Shown: positions 45,071-58,750, counted from the first letter of the stretch. The stretch is DNA of 64,000 nt from Dipteris shenzhenensis (GCA_047967505.1 CM106539.1), one strand, 5' to 3'. The notes: generated by a model from the letters alone, not told the origin. Program-made: numbers and translations.

Positions 45071-47570
45071 AAGTAGTGCAATAGAAAAAAGGGATTTTCA
45101 AGCAATCAGGACATAGCTGGTATACTTTCCGCTGCAAGTTCCTTGACCATCTAAACATGGAAAATGATCCCTTGTCGTGAATTAAAGTCCTGCTAAACTG
45201 ACGAGGGTTTAAGATTGGTCATATGAAATACCTCAAGTGCAGTTGACATATGTTCGATTCGGAGGAAATCTGCTGATCCTGATGTAAGTGCTTGGAAGAA
45301 GGAGTGTGATTCTGGCGCAAGGGTTCCTTAGGTCTATTGTATGCTTCTTTGCACAATGATTATCAGTGCTGTAAATTGTCTGATGGAATCATGGCAGGCA
45401 GTATAAATTTCTGGGAAGTGTCCCTAATTACAACTCGTATTTTGTACTGCCCAAATATCTTTGGATCTGATTGTTGCAGTTATTTGATTTTATGTATTGT
45501 TAAAGAGGTCATCTTATTCATATTTCTCTTAGGAGACTGGGGTCTCTTATTTTGTACTTTCCACTACTATTCTCATTTTAAATCTCAACATCATCTGCTA
45601 ACAGCAAATTGCTAATTGTTTAGAAACCTTTGATGCAATTATCTATTCTGGTCTATGATGTGGTGGTATTCCTGAATTTCACAATATAAACACAATGTGC
45701 CAATTTTCATATCAATGAAGCATCTGATATTCTGGTTACAAATTTTCTCTATTGCCCAGTTGTCTAATCTAAAATCCTTGTGAAAGAGGTCACACATTGA
45801 AGTCTCTCTCTTGAAATATCGTAGGTCTTGTTATTTACCTACTTTATTTCGTATTCTTAATGTGATCAATACTCTTGTAACAGGGAAATCACTGGTATTA
45901 TTTGGTCTCTATTATTGTCCTTACGCAGTATTTCCATTTTTTCACGACAAGATGGTTGAGATTAAGTTGATAAGGCTTTGATCTTCTGTGTGCAAAGTTT
46001 ACAGCTATCTCCCTGCAGATTTCTCAGTTGGTGATTTTATGTCATGTATCAATACCATGATTCTGCAGAATAATATACATACATATTCGGCCTGATCATA
46101 CAACAGCCTTGTAGATTGCCTGTTCCATTGACGTGTTCATGAAGTTATTTGTTATGAATATCTGAAAATATTATAGGATATAGCTATTAAAAGTGGGTGA
46201 TCATACGACAGACTGGGATCTGTTGAAATTCCGGAAGTTATTTGCTGTGCCCGATGTGCATTTCAGGCAGCCCCAAAACATACGACACGTCTCAGAAAAG
46301 TTTTGAATCCAAAAATCGTGTTTCGGAGCACCTTTAAAAAACCCAAATTGGAGTACATATTAGCATCATTTCAGCTTTGAAAATTGAACCTCTTGTCATG
46401 TGACAGAATCATGATTTATGTATCTTTTTCAGTTCTGAAATATGACCATTGACGCTCGGATCTTCAATGATGTGTTGTTGATTTTTTGATTTAGAAATTA
46501 GTAATATGTTTCAAAATTCAAGTTCTAAGTTGATATTTTCAAATATCTGTGCACTATGTTTCATGAGTTTTTTGGAGTTTGGGTGGTAATGTTCTATTTT
46601 TATGGGGGGGAAAAAAATAATGTTTAAATACCCTGTTATGGACGAAACGTTTTTACAGGCGTTTCAGGATGACCCTGAAACGTTTCTGAAACTCTGAAAC
46701 CCGTTGCCAAACTTGCCGTTTTGAAATTCCTTGACTACTATGTGTGCATATATGAAACAAGATGAATGTACATTCAATAGGCCTGCCGACCACAAAATTG
46801 AATGCAAGGCAATCCAAATGCAGGAACTCCGGCATGAAGTAGAATGCTAGTAGGGTGTAGTCGTGGCTGTCCAAAAGATTGGTGGAGGAGTTTTTGAAGA
46901 TGCATTACAAAAGATGCAGGCGTGGAGGTCGGGACTAGGGGAAAGCTAGAGAGAGAGAGAGAGAGAGAGAATAAGTGGGAATGAAAATAGTAAGTTGAGC
47001 ATCAGTAAATGTATGCAATTCCCTTTGAGGAGAAAATCATCACTAAGCCTTTGGCAGGCCAAAAATTTGAGGATATAGATCTTCAAAACTTCTATAACGG
47101 TGCAAGAGGTATGGGCCAGTATGTATATTTCATTTCTACATTAGTGCTTGTTATCCACCTTTGAAAGATGAAATTTGTGGCCTGAGTTCTGTTAGATCTT
47201 TAACGATTACCTCCTGCATTTTGAAAATGCATTGTTAAAATATAAGCACTTTTTATTACAGCTCTGTTGAAAGCACGTTGTGAGAGAGAATTTTAACACG
47301 CTCTGTTAAAATATAAGCACTCTTCACAAAGGCTTTATTTACTGATCTGTTGAATGCACGTGCTGAACTGGTACCTCATGGCAACTTTCCTTAATGTCTA
47401 TATGTGCTATCATTTCTGAACTGATACCTCATGGCATGGATCATGACACTCTCCTTCATTTTTCTAACTTTTGACAGCCATTTTGACTTTTTCAAAACAC
47501 ATTTTCAGTAGGTGGTCATTATGAGCCAATTTTATTTAGATGTTTATGGTCACATTGAATCTGACCGCAG
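45071..47570. other. Intergenic AT-rich region after the coiled-coil gene
   Basis: Probable 3' untranslated and intergenic DNA. No coding region is recognised. A GA microsatellite lies at about 46949-46970 and a cgtttc-rich palindromic patch at 46640-46720. Confidence 0.5.
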
Positions 47571-48530
47571 AGGACCTTTCTGAAGCTGCCAACCAACCCA
47601 TATGTAGTTTTTTCAACAGTTTCCTACAGTTCAAGCCGAGTTTCAATACCATTTTTAGGATCCGTTAAGTCAAAACCAGCCCTTAGCCCTTCCCCATCAA
47701 ATGCATTGTGTGAGGTCAGAGTCTCCTCTAAGATTCTTCTAAATGGTAATCTCTGGAGTCTCTCCAAGCTTGTATGAAACAGTATGTGAACGCAGGGTAA
47801 TGCGAGAGAAACTAGTGATTGCATCCAAGGCCATCAGATTTTTACTTACCTTTACTGCCATGTCTTTCAAGTATCCACTCAAGGCAGACCATCCCAAGTT
47901 GCAGAGCTTGTCAGAAATATGGAAAGGCATTTGTCTACCAAGGAAGTAGACTTGGTCTTGTAATAATGGAATCCCTAGACCACCTCCTCTTCTTGCTCGT
48001 GGTGATGTCCCCCAAAAGGATGAAATGCATTCTCTGGTTACATTTGCCTTCGGCTGCTGATAGAAAAATTTCTTCACTCTTTTTCAATTTTGAGACAATA
48101 GTTTTGGCAAACGACCAGAGACTTCCCACATAAACTGCTCGAGAGAAGCAAGATCATGCTTTAAGATAGTTTCCTTTAATAAATAAACCCTCCTCTCCAT
48201 TTCAATAAGTTTACCTTAAAGCTTACTAAGAAACGATCCATTGAAAAGTGTACTTAGCCAACCAGCATTTGAAGGCAAGACATTACTTAAATTGCAGCAT
48301 CCAACCGGTCCTCTGCTCAATTACCAATGCAAACGTAGAGGTGCAAGTTGCAAACTGACCTTCTCAAGTACACTTGACCAATTGCACCATCCTTGACCAA
48401 AATAATGTCAAAGCCATTGAAAAACAAGGGATGTATTATTGAATAAAAGCAAGGCAAATTTCTCAAATGTGAATATGAGATAATCAACATGACTACCTTC
48501 CTTTCCTCAGCACACGATCTGCCCAAATAA
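47570..48530 (-). mobile_element. L1-type LINE fragment 3
   Basis: The minus-strand frame 48077-47739 holds RECISSFWGTSPRARRGGGLG followed by IPLLQDQVYFLGRQM and WSALSGYLKDMA. This is the same L1 post-RT region with WG...GGGLGI. Stops flank it, and no RT is found. Confidence 0.65.
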
Positions 48531-48599
48531 TGGGCAAAACATCACTTCTAATACTTGATCCCACCTTGAAATGGAATTAGTGCAACCTTGAGTAGCATC

Positions 48600-51300
48600 C
48601 TTTAGATCTACTCTAATCCCTATATCAAAGTGAGAAATCTCTAGAAGGGAAGTTTCTCAGGGGCATATGTTTAGAAAATGCAATGGAAAATTAAGTTTCC
48701 CCTTTCATGGAGGTACCTAGCCACCATCCTTTTCAATAACATAAAACTTGTCTAAATGAATTGTCTTGAAGATTGTTCATTGCATTAAGTAGGGCTAACA
48801 GCTCATTAGGACCTTGAACCTCAAGTTGCATAAGCAGATGTAGCAAAGAGGTATAAGAGGCTTCTTAAAACAAGAAAAGAGAAGGCAGCTATATTGATAG
48901 AGTAGAAATTAAGAGATGGGAAGAAGCTAAGCATTTGAGTAGAAGGATGTTGTGCTTGAAAATTATCCAAAGTAGTGGAGGATTAAGCCTTTGTAGTGGT
49001 AATAGTATGAAAAAGTAAATACTAGGCATAATGATCGATTGTAATAACACGGTGTAAATTACTATCCTTTTCTTAGAGAAATCATAAAAGATGCAAAAAT
49101 GCTCAATTATTCCAAGTACGGCAATGAGCATTGCATGAGTGAAGAACACCATGCTTAGGCATTCAATGTAAAAAAGGAATGCAAATGAATAGGCCTTTGC
49201 AAGTGGAAGAATCACAACTAGAATTACAAGATAACGAATATAGAAAAGAGGAGAAAGTAACCACATTGTAACTAAGAAGCATGTTATCGATACCATTAGA
49301 TTCCTAAGCAAGATGAATTTTATGATTAAGAGTTGAGCAAATCCAATTTAAAAACAAAAGCAACAAAAAAAACACAATTAAAGGACATATATTAAGATCA
49401 AATGAAAATCATTAGAAGGGAAGATATTTTATACAATTATTGTCATAATGTGGGCCACTTTGGAGGAAAGGGATGGAGAACTAGAGAGACAAAGGTATAT
49501 AATAGCAACGATTATGGACTCGATAATTGCAATCATAACAATTCAATCTCAAAACAAATGGGAATTCAAAGAATGATATAAAATGGGGGGAGAGAGAGAG
49601 AGAAGGGGGAGAGGAGGGGGGGGCGGGGGGGGGGATTTTTTCAATTGACAAACATAGAAGATAAAGAAGAAGAGTATTAAGTTCAAGCAGCAAATAATGC
49701 TACACAAGAAGCACCCAATGTTAAGCACTAAGTACATCTAGATTGTGAAGCTCAATGCAATGTAGACAATCGCATCATCACATAAGTAGTGATTTGAGAA
49801 GATGGATCCAGTTCAAGGGTAGTTTGCTGGTTGGTTCTTCATATGTTTGAGGCAAGAAGAATAATCTTTTCTCAATTGATCAAACATATGATAACAACAA
49901 CATGAAACTCAACATCAGTATGTGTCTAATGAAAGACAAACAAAAGGATAATATATACTTTCAGAGGTTTCAAAGACCAAAGACTCTTTTTTTCCAAGAA
50001 CAAAAACCCTTACAAGTTAATAGCATCATTCCAAATCTAAATGCTTTAGTGGAATGGCAAGCAGTACTAACAATACGTTCAATCCAAGCATTTCAAGCAA
50101 TTGGGTGAGAAACTTGGAACTAAGAGTGTTATACTAAAAGTCATCAACAAATTTGCCATATAAATTATAAATATTATTCATTATGCAATACTTGATTGCG
50201 AGTCCATTATAATAGATATATCAACAACCAAATCTCTGTGCTCTAATTCGAAGATTGACAAACTTTAACTTCCTCATTATATTGCAACAACTAAAGATAT
50301 AGCAACAACTAAAGCTATGTGCTCTAATTGGGAGACTGACAAACTTAACTTCCACATGACTCTATCAACCTTTACAAAATTGATTCACATATTAATGCCC
50401 CTCTTTCAAACTTGCTTATGTGGTAGCTCTTACATATTTGTCTCAATATTATATCTTACACCCAACCTAATAACCTAAAAACAAAACCAAAGGAGGAGAT
50501 GAAAGGGGGAAAAAAAGTGCTTTGAATGAGTGCATATCGTCAAAAAGTTTGAATAATGCATTTTTAGGGAAGAAAAAAAATATCATGTTTTTAGCTTCTC
50601 ACTAGGTACCAAAAACCAAATATATTTTTACACAAATATCTAAATGATTCTAAAATGCACACTATAAAATGAATTGACATACTAATACTTTACTTTTTTT
50701 ATTGCTTAGTGAATCCTCTTTGTTTTCTTTAAATTGTGATTACACTCTTGCGTTTTTTAAATGGTGTTTTGGAGATTTTCAAATGAGAATGCTCACAACA
50801 AAGCGAGTGTCAATATCAATGGAATTCCAAAGAGCTATTATGAAGGTGTTTTTGAACACCACTATGGTTCACGAGATGAATCTCACTCAAGTGGGTTTGG
50901 AAGTTTATTATTTTGTTGATGATAATGTAGTTTAGGCATTGATATTCTATTTATTATTTGAAAATGTAGTTGATATTTCATACTTCATGAATGGGAATCT
51001 AGTCTATTTTCACATATATCTCTTGTTTTTTCATGGTGAAAGGCTATAATTTCTTCCAAACTGCCATTCTGGGAATTGTGTTTCTCCCGAATTATCTATT
51101 ACGGCCTTCGTGGCTCATGTTTGCACACACATCTGTGCATAATGCCATATTTTTTCATGTGATAGGGTTGGCTTGCAATTAGTTGGTACGAAGCTGTGTC
51201 ATAAATGAGTTTGCAAGCTCTATCCTTCCTTAGGACTTTATCAACAGGTAACCCATTTTCTGGGTAGTGGCCTATTTCAACTGCTCTACACTTGGCATTT
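48600..51300. other. AT-rich stretch with a weak copia-like trace, no gene recognised
   Basis: A broken CCHC-like knuckle (NYCHNVGHFGGKGW, + strand, about 49435-49490) hints at an old gag. A G-rich run lies at 49597-49634. The 140-codon hydrophobic minus frame at 49311-48889 has no family resemblance and its composition follows AT richness. Nothing else is recognised. Confidence 0.35.
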
Positions 51301-53995
51301 CCAATTATCTTGTTGACTCTATTGTTTGACCTCTATTGCTATTTGGAATTAAGGGTGCTAAGGTAGGTTTAGTCATAATAACCTTAATTATGCCATATTA
51401 TATATTTATGCACCTAATTCAATGAGAGATAGAATGTTGATGTGGGCCTCTTGCCCATTGAGAGGGGACTCCATTCTCATGGGTGGCTTCAATATGGTAG
51501 AGTTTCATATAGATAGATGGAATGGCCTGGGAAATGTCCTTAAACCAAGTGAGTTAAGTTGATGGAAAATTTTCAAGAAAAATGCTTAATTGCTTGATGC
51601 TTTTAAGGCATTCAATCACACTTCTCTAGATTGTAGATGTAATGTTCTCTAGCATTATTTAATCATAATCATATCCTGATGACAATGGATAGAGGTGTTG
51701 CATAGGTAAGATGATCTTGGCTTAGGTCCAATCCTTTATTTTGTAATATTTTGTATGTGCAATAGTAGATTAAGAAGATATGGGAGAATATTATGTGAGA
51801 ATAGCCTTCCTTTTAGATAGATAGGTGAGAACTATTAAAAGAACCCAATTTTTCTTAAAAGCAATTGGAAATCATGCTACAACATCCTGAGCTAAGAAAA
51901 TATCTAAGGATTATTTCTAGGAGAGAGAAGCTAGTCATAGTTGGCTATGGAACAACCCAAAATTTAAGAAATACATTTGTTTGAATAGTAGGCTAGAAGC
52001 ATTAGAAATGAATCCCACCAGGGACTTATTCCATAGTTAGTATGGGAGATAGAGCTACTAGTAATCACAAATGGATTTTACACCAATCTCACTTGGATAG
52101 ATCTTTGATGAACAAGGAACTCTTGCCACTAAGAAATTGATTTCTAGATTTCTCTGCAATTGACACAGAGTTGACATTAAATGAATCCCTATGGAATTCT
52201 ATCTTTAACTTTTGGAAATAGTTAACTTGAACGAGTCTTTTAGGCAATGTCATGATTAAACTAAAACCCAAGGAACCCCCAAAGAAGAGCTCGTGAGCTC
52301 TGGAAGCCTCCCAATATGTTAACCATAGGCCTATAAAATAATTTATAAGGATTTGACAATAGGTTACAGGATAAGATGTAGCTCTAGATAAAAGCAGATA
52401 AAAAAGGCTTGATAAAATGAAGACATTATTGTAGCCATCTTGACTTTGTCGGAAGGATTTCAATTTTATGTTTTATGAAAGTGGACTTTGACAAAGATTA
52501 TGATAGGACAAAATGGGGATTCATTATGTAAGCCTTTAGGATATGGGCATTGAGGCCAAACTTTCTCTCTTCAAGATTCATCATCTAAGGCTTTAGGATA
52601 TGGGCAAACTTTTGCTCTTTGTGGATACCTTAGTCAAAAGTTCAAGAAAAAATAAATTCTAATGTGCATGGTCTCTCCTCCACCTCACATGAAAACATCC
52701 ATTAGACACCCTTGCTCTTTGCAACTGTTGTACATTAGTTAGCATCACTGGTCCAAGACAAGGTTGATGACAAGGTTTCTATCAAGGGGATTTAGATTGG
52801 TAATGGCAATCAAATAGTTTGTTAACAATTTATCGATGATACCAATTCGATTCCCTATAATTATGATGCCTCAATATGTCTTGAGGTCTTTTATGCAACC
52901 TCTAGCTCTAGAATCATCCACAAAAACTTGTTGCCAGATAAGATTGCAAGATATTGCATGCAGGTGTCCCTTTTAATATTTTAGGCATTCCAATGGGTTT
53001 CCATTGATCACTAAAGGATAGGTGGGAGTTGCAAAGAATTAAAGAGAATTCAATAAATTTTCTAGTGGTCCTCAACCATTTATTGAGATCCTCTATCATT
53101 TATTTTATCTCATCTTAGTGTTTTATGAAGAGTGGTATTACAAGCATGGTCTCAATTATCTCACATCCTTACTAATGAGTCTTTTTGGGCAAGGGAGCTT
53201 GATCAAATATTAAAGTTGCAAAGGTGACATGGGATTTATGCATACCCATAAGAAAGAGAGGGCTTGGGCATTGCTAATATAGAAACATCAACTGTAAGAT
53301 TCATGGACAAGTGGACTATCAATGCCTTGAACAACGGAGATACACTTTGGTCCTATCTACTTAGGAGAAATCTAACCTACACTAGTAGAGCTATGAGATA
53401 CAAGCAATGCAAATTATAGCCAAAGTTTGAAACAATGCTTGGTACAGGGCCTTGCACTATAAAAGGGTTAAAATTGTGGAGAGCCTAGCAGTCCATGTAA
53501 CTCTACTTAAAGTGGAAAGGGTTTTGACGGAGAACTAGTACTATCATTGCACATGAGTTCATCTCATTTTCTATCATATGGGAAGATCAATGTGGAGAGC
53601 CTTGGGTCCTCAAACCCTAGTTAAAGTGGAAGAGTGCTTTGGGAGAACTAGTACTTTTATTGCGCATGACTATATTTTTTTTTTCATCGTATGGGAAGAT
53701 AGCCTGTTAAGAGGTTATCAAAGATGGCTTTGAGATTGATCAAAAAAAGAGTGAGAATATGGGGATAGAATCTTTTGGAGGTGAATATCTGATGAGGACC
53801 TCATGGTTTCCTTCAAAGTAAACAAAGTTGTTTTCTTTCTCATCCATGAAATGATGGAGGTTTGGAATAGGACACTCTTCCTTCTTGGATGAAAGGTAGG
53901 CTTAAGATTTTGTCATAATTTTTCACAAAATAAGATTTTTCCATCCCAATATTATCGTTTTGCACTTTGGTCTATCATTGATGAACAACTCTTTG
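51300..53995 (+). mobile_element. Degenerate L1-type LINE, 5' portion before copia insertion
   Basis: In the + strand, pieces of endonuclease (LMGGFNMVEFHIDRWNG, about 51480) are followed by linker debris. Post-RT similarity appears at about 53230-53330 (KERAWALL region). Reading across frames gives IPIRKRGLGIANIET and RFMDKWTINAL. Most codons are disrupted. The 3' end continues after the copia element at 59013. Confidence 0.62.
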
Positions 53996-54000
53996 ATCAC

Positions 54001-54257
54001 TGACAAAATATGAAGAGGGGAGAGGAGAAGAGTGGAGATGAGGAGAGAGGGCACAGCTAGAGAGCACACCACAAATGACTAACTATACACTAGATTTAGT
54101 TGAAAAAATAGAATATATACAAACCCATTTAGGGTTAGGGTTAGGGGATCTAACCCTTTCCTTTATAGCACTCTATAAGGTTAGTGCTATGCACATATGA
54201 TCACGTGATGGTGCTATGTACACATGATCACATGATGTTGAGCATGAACTCTCAACA
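54001..54257 (-). repeat. 3' LTR of the copia element, with telomere-like motif
   Basis: It begins TGACAAAATATG and ends CTCTCAACA. It contains ttagggttagggttagggg at about 54129-54147. Confidence 0.93.
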
Positions 54258-54519
54258 CCTTCCCTCAAGATCAACATCATGAAGTAGGCTGTCCCTCAAG
54301 ATGATGATTTTGGGGAATCGAAGAAGGACTGAGCATTACATTCCATCACACCCCTTTAATGGGAATGTCCTTCCTCCGCGTCAAAGCAAGAGCTAGTCGA
54401 TGTTTCTCGAATAGATCTTTACCGAGTGGTTTGGTAAAGATGTCTGCAACATTCTCTTTGCTATCACAATGCTACAGTGTGATGTCACCAAGTAACACTC
54501 TTTCTCTGATGAAGTGCTG

Positions 54520-54920
54520 TCAGACATCAATGTGCTTTGTCCTGGAGTGATATACTGGATTCTTGGCCAATGCTTGAGCCGATTGATTATCACAGTATAT
54601 TGTTGTTGGCTTTGACTCATCAAAGTAATCTGTTTCTGACAATAGTCTTCTAAGCCATATAGCCTCACATGCACCTGTAGTGAGTGCTCTATATTCTGCT
54701 TCAGTCGAAGACAAAGAACAGTTGGCTATTTGTTTGACAACCATGATATAGCACCTTGACCAAGGAAAAATGCATATTCCTGTGTCGATCTCCTGGTCTC
54801 ATGATCTCCGGCATAGTCACTGTCACAGTATCCATGCAACTGTGGATGACTTCCTGTGTATTCTATCCCAAATTGTCTTGTACCTCTGATGTATCTCAAG
54901 ACTCTTTTGGCTGCATTCTA
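54520..54920 (-). pseudogene. Copia RNase H
   Basis: The minus strand has HGYCDSDYAGDHETRRSTGI, SSTEAEYRALTTGACEA, then TIYCDNQSAQALA and HSRTKHIDV. These are the D-E-D residues of the RNase H in the copia order. A TGA follows HIDV and replaces the usual continuation. Confidence 0.93.
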
Positions 54921-54926
54921 ATGAGA

Positions 54927-55975
54927 CTATTTTGGATTTGCCATAAACTGTGCTAGTGAGCTTACTACATAACAAATATCTGGCCATGTGATTGTCAGAT
55001 ATATAAGAGATCCGATGAGTTGCTTGTAGTACCTGTCATTGACTGTAGGCTTTTTTGAATCTTTAGTAAGTTTCAAACTCTGTTCCATGGGAGTGGCTAC
55101 AATCTTGCAATCTGCCATATGAAACTTCTTTAGAAGATTGTCAACATACTTGAGCTGACTCATGAATGTGCTATCTGAATCTCTCCAGAACTCAATTCCA
55201 AGACAATAGTGCATAATTCCAAGATCTTTCATGTTGAACTCTGCAGATAAGTCTTGTTTCAGTTTTCTAATGAAGCTATCATTGCTTCCTGTCACAATCA
55301 GATCATCTACATACAAAAGTGCAATAGTAATGTCTTCCCCTTGAACTTTGTAGCAGAGAGTATGATCTGCATTGGATTTCAAGTATCCCAAATCAGCAAA
55401 ATACTTGTCAATTCTACTGTACCAACTTCTGGGTGCTTGCTTTAAGCCATAGAGACTTTTCTTGAGATGGCAAACCTTATTCTCCTTTCCTGGTTCAACA
55501 TAACCTGCTGGTTGTTTCATGTAGACTTCCTCATCTAGATAACCATTAAGAAATGCATTCTTGACATCGAGCTGGTACACATTCCATCTACTAAGTGTTG
55601 CTAGTGATATCAAGAACCGTATGGAATCCATCTTTGCTACTGGAGCATAAGTCTCATTATAATCTTGACCATATTGCTATGCAAATCCTTTTGCAACTAG
55701 TTTGGCTTTGTATCTTTGAATACTTCCATTTGGATTGTACTTCACTTTGTATACCCATTTGTTTGCTATGGCCTTCTTTCCTGGTGGAGGTCGCATAATT
55801 CCCAAATATTATTCTTATACAAAGCATCCATTTCTTCATTCATAGCAGTTTGCCATTCTAGCTTGTCTACTGCGTCTTCAAAGTATACTGGCTCTTCTGT
55901 AGCCATGATGGTAGTCATAAGAGCATAGTTGGTGGTTTCCACTTGAATTGCTTTGCCTTTCTGAGCATATGTCAA
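54927..55975 (-). pseudogene. Copia reverse transcriptase
   Basis: The start ([17 protein letters not shown]) is shifted in frame near IWELCDL. The main frame from 55631 runs DSIRFLISLATLSRWNVYQL, DVKNAFLNGYLDEEVYMKQP, LYGLKQAPRSWY and the catalytic LLYVDDLIVTG. It continues with YLTITWPDICYVVSSLAQFM until two stops at about 54920. The YVDD aspartates are intact. Confidence 0.95.
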
Positions 55976-56014
55976 TCTGGCTAGAGGTCTGCTTTCCCTC
56001 CTAGACCGTCTGAG

Positions 56015-57235
56015 CTACTGTGGCTCTGCTTGGGGTGTTGTTGGCAATTCTTGCTCTTCTTCATCAACCTGTTCTGTAGATGACTGTGAAGTCGATGCTT
56101 CTATCTCCTGTGTAGGTGAGGTTTTCCATTCTGATTCCTCATCAAAGATTACATCTCTAGAGATAATGACTTTGCAGTTGATGGGATCATACAATTTGTA
56201 TGCTTTGCTTTCTTCACTGTAGCCAACCATGATGCATTTGCATGACTTCGCATCCAATTTTCTGTGATGATCATCATGTATATGGGCATATGCTATGCAA
56301 CCAAATATGCGGAGGTGCCCAATGTGTGGCTTATATCCAGTGAATGCTTCATAAGGAGTCATACCCTGTATCGGTTTGGTAGGAAGCCGATTAAACAAAT
56401 AGTTTGCTATAGCTATTGCTCCTGCCCAATACTGATTCAGAAGATGCTTTTCACTAAGCATTGCTCTAGCACTATCTGCTAAAGTCCCATTCTTCCTTTC
56501 GGCTCTTGCATTCTGCGAGGAGTATTTGCACATGTGAATTGTCTTCGAATGCCGTGATTTTTGCAAAAGTTCACCTCCTCTATCTGATCTCATGACCTTG
56601 ATTTTTCTGCGTGTCTGGTTTTCTACCATGGCTTTGAATTCTTGAAATTTGGAAAACACTTCAGATTTGTCTTTCAGAAAGTAGACCCAATAATATCTGT
56701 TGTAGTTGTCGATGAAAGTTAAGTAATAAAGTGAACCATTGATGCTGTGGGTATGGGCATAACCCCATACATCTATATGTATCAAATCAAGAATACCTCG
56801 TGCACAAGAGGTACTTCTGCCAAAGTTGGTTCGCTTTTGTTTGCCGAAGCAACATGCTTCGCAAACCTTTCCAAAAAACTGCAGCTTCGGAATCCCAATT
56901 GCCATATTCTGATTCCTGAGATCTAACAAGTACTTGAAGTTGACATGACCATATCTCTTGTGCCATTTTGCAGATAGTGGCATCTGTTGCGGTTGAGTTA
57001 ACATGGCATGCTTATCTGGTACTGTAGCTAGCATTCTGTATAAGCATCCTTCCTTGACACCTTTTGCTACTAGCTGACATCTTTTGGATCTGTCTCTGAT
57101 AGTGCATTCATCACCGTCAAAGATGACTTTGTAATTATGTTCTATCATTTGACCTACTGACAAAAGGTTCTTGCTGAGCTTCGAAACATAGAGCACATCT
57201 TTCACCAATCCTTTCGTACCAGTGAAATTGTTCAT
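56015..57235 (-). pseudogene. Copia integrase
   Basis: A 406-codon frame has the zinc finger (WHKRYGHVNFKYLLDL, then CEACCFGKQKR). The catalytic blocks are HIDVWGYAHTHSINGS, IKVMRSDRGGELL and ARAERKNGTLADSARAML. The GKR-like integrase C-terminus with YEAFTGYKPHIGHLRIFGC follows, then an acidic linker. Catalytic residues are in place. The frame stops at PQAEPQ before RT. Confidence 0.95.
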
Positions 57236-57349
57236 AGGGATAACATCTGTCCCTTGAACTGGATTCGATATATTGTTTGCTATGTAGAAAACCTTTTTCT
57301 ATGCATGCTTCTAATGGCTTCATTTCTGTGAACCATTCCTGATGATTTG

Positions 57350-57785
57350 TCATGTGAGATGATGCACCGTTGTCGATGTACCAAGGATCCTGTTCCACTT
57401 GGTCGACTTGATAGTTGAAATTTTGTTTGTGATTGTAATCAGTGTCTGGTACACTGTATCAGTCTGATGCATTTCCTCGCTTGCAAGAAACATATTTCCA
57501 TGTTCATTTGCAAAATGACTGTGACTAAAATGTCCACCACGATGATTTCCTCTACCTCGGGAATTCCCTCTGTCGGATTTACCACCTTGGTCGTACTGCT
57601 TCTTGCGGCAATCTTTTTCATAGTGTCCAAACTTGTGACAGTAGTTGCACTGGATGTTTGACACGTTAGTGGATGCATTCCCTCGTCCTTGAAATCTTCC
57701 TCGGTTGGAATGATTTCCTCTTTGCTGATTATGATGTTGCTGAGGATGATGTTGATGCTGATTTTGGCTTTGCGTCGGTTGGTGT
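57350..57785 (-). pseudogene. Copia gag zinc knuckle and protease start
   Basis: The minus strand has a Gln/His-rich stretch (QNQHQHHPQQHHNQQRG) and the CCHC knuckle CNYCHKFGHYEKDC. An RG-rich basic tail follows. In the next frame is the protease block WYIDNGASSHMT, with DSG altered to DNG. The usual copia gag core of roughly 200 residues before the knuckle is absent. Confidence 0.88.
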
Positions 57786-58738
57786 TTGCAGATGGAGAAG
57801 GAGGCGCTAGAGAGGCAATGGCCTTAGAGCCTTGTATAGAAGCGCTGGCCCGTGACCCGCTAGAGTCGTTAGCGAGCCGGCTTGTTGTGCAGGTTGTGTG
57901 CACTCGTGAGCTTGGAGAGCGGTGTCATTTTTAGAAGTCCCAGGTGAGGCTCGTGATGGAGGTTATTGCATGCAAGGCTTTGTTGACCGCAGCGCTGGTG
58001 CTGTTGGAGCTTGGTGATAGAGAGAGCATTGCGATCATTTACTCGGCTATTGGCAACCCATTTGTAGGTTCGTCAATGGAGCAGCTCGTTGATATGAGCC
58101 GTGGCACACTGCTTTGCTGTGAGCCTTTGTTTGCAGTGTATGGCGTCGATGAGGGCGGCTGGCTATAGATCCTGGCTGTAGATCTGCTGATGGCGGAATG
58201 GCTGAGGAGCACGTTGAAGCCGCTGGCTGGTCGATGGAGCTTAGGCTTGGAGCTGCTAGTTGAAGAGGCTACTTGTGAGAAGGAGCTCGCTGCTGGAGAT
58301 CTTCCTTGTATGCGGTTTGTAGGAGAAGCGATCACTTGCTCGTTGATGCGCTGCAAAAGTGCTACAGATTAGGAGTCAACTCGAAGATGGAAGCTCTTCA
58401 ATAGAAGTGAAGGCAAGTTGAGCTATTGCTTACATGATGTCAAGTGAGTTGGAGCAGTTGTAATCTTTCTCTTTCTCTCTATAAAGGTTCTCTCTTAATT
58501 CTCATAGAAAGAATAGAGACTCTCCCTCAATAGAACTCTCATGAAATGTATAATCTCTCCCTATATCTCTCTCACAAAATCTTTGAAGACCTCTCAAATC
58601 ACAATGAATGGAAATCTTCTTCCAATGGATGGAAATTCTCTATGGAAGTGAACTCTCACAAGAACACTCGAGAACTCTCAATCTCACAATCTCTCTCAGT
58701 TTCTCAAGGATCGCAATGCCTCAGCGGAAGGCAAGGGA
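57786..58738 (-). other. Copia leader with no recognisable gag core
   Basis: Between the primer site and the zinc knuckle lie 950 bases without the expected gag (UBN2) similarity in any frame. The minus-strand S/T/P-rich frame (58356-58039) and the + frames (57944-58168, 58190-58372) resemble nothing I know. It could be leader, replaced sequence or a captured fragment. Confidence 0.5.
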
Positions 58739-58750
58739 GCTCTGATACCA
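58739..58750 (-). other. Primer-binding site of the copia element (initiator Met tRNA)
   Basis: The minus strand reads TGGTATCAGAGC directly after the 5' LTR. Confidence 0.92.

Noticed and set aside
46160-46740. Possible second Mutator-like element with cgtttc-rich ends
   Set aside because: The right patch is internally palindromic (cgtttcagg...cctgaaacg), but no matching left end or target duplication could be found.
48889-49311. 140-codon hydrophobic frame that looks like a membrane protein
   Set aside because: No start context, homology or neighbours support it. The composition fits translation of AT-rich DNA on the wrong strand.
49428-49490. Copia gag knuckle NYCHNVGHFGGKGW
   Set aside because: One or two of the four zinc ligands are missing and no adjacent protease or integrase was found. 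It is kept only as a weak trace.
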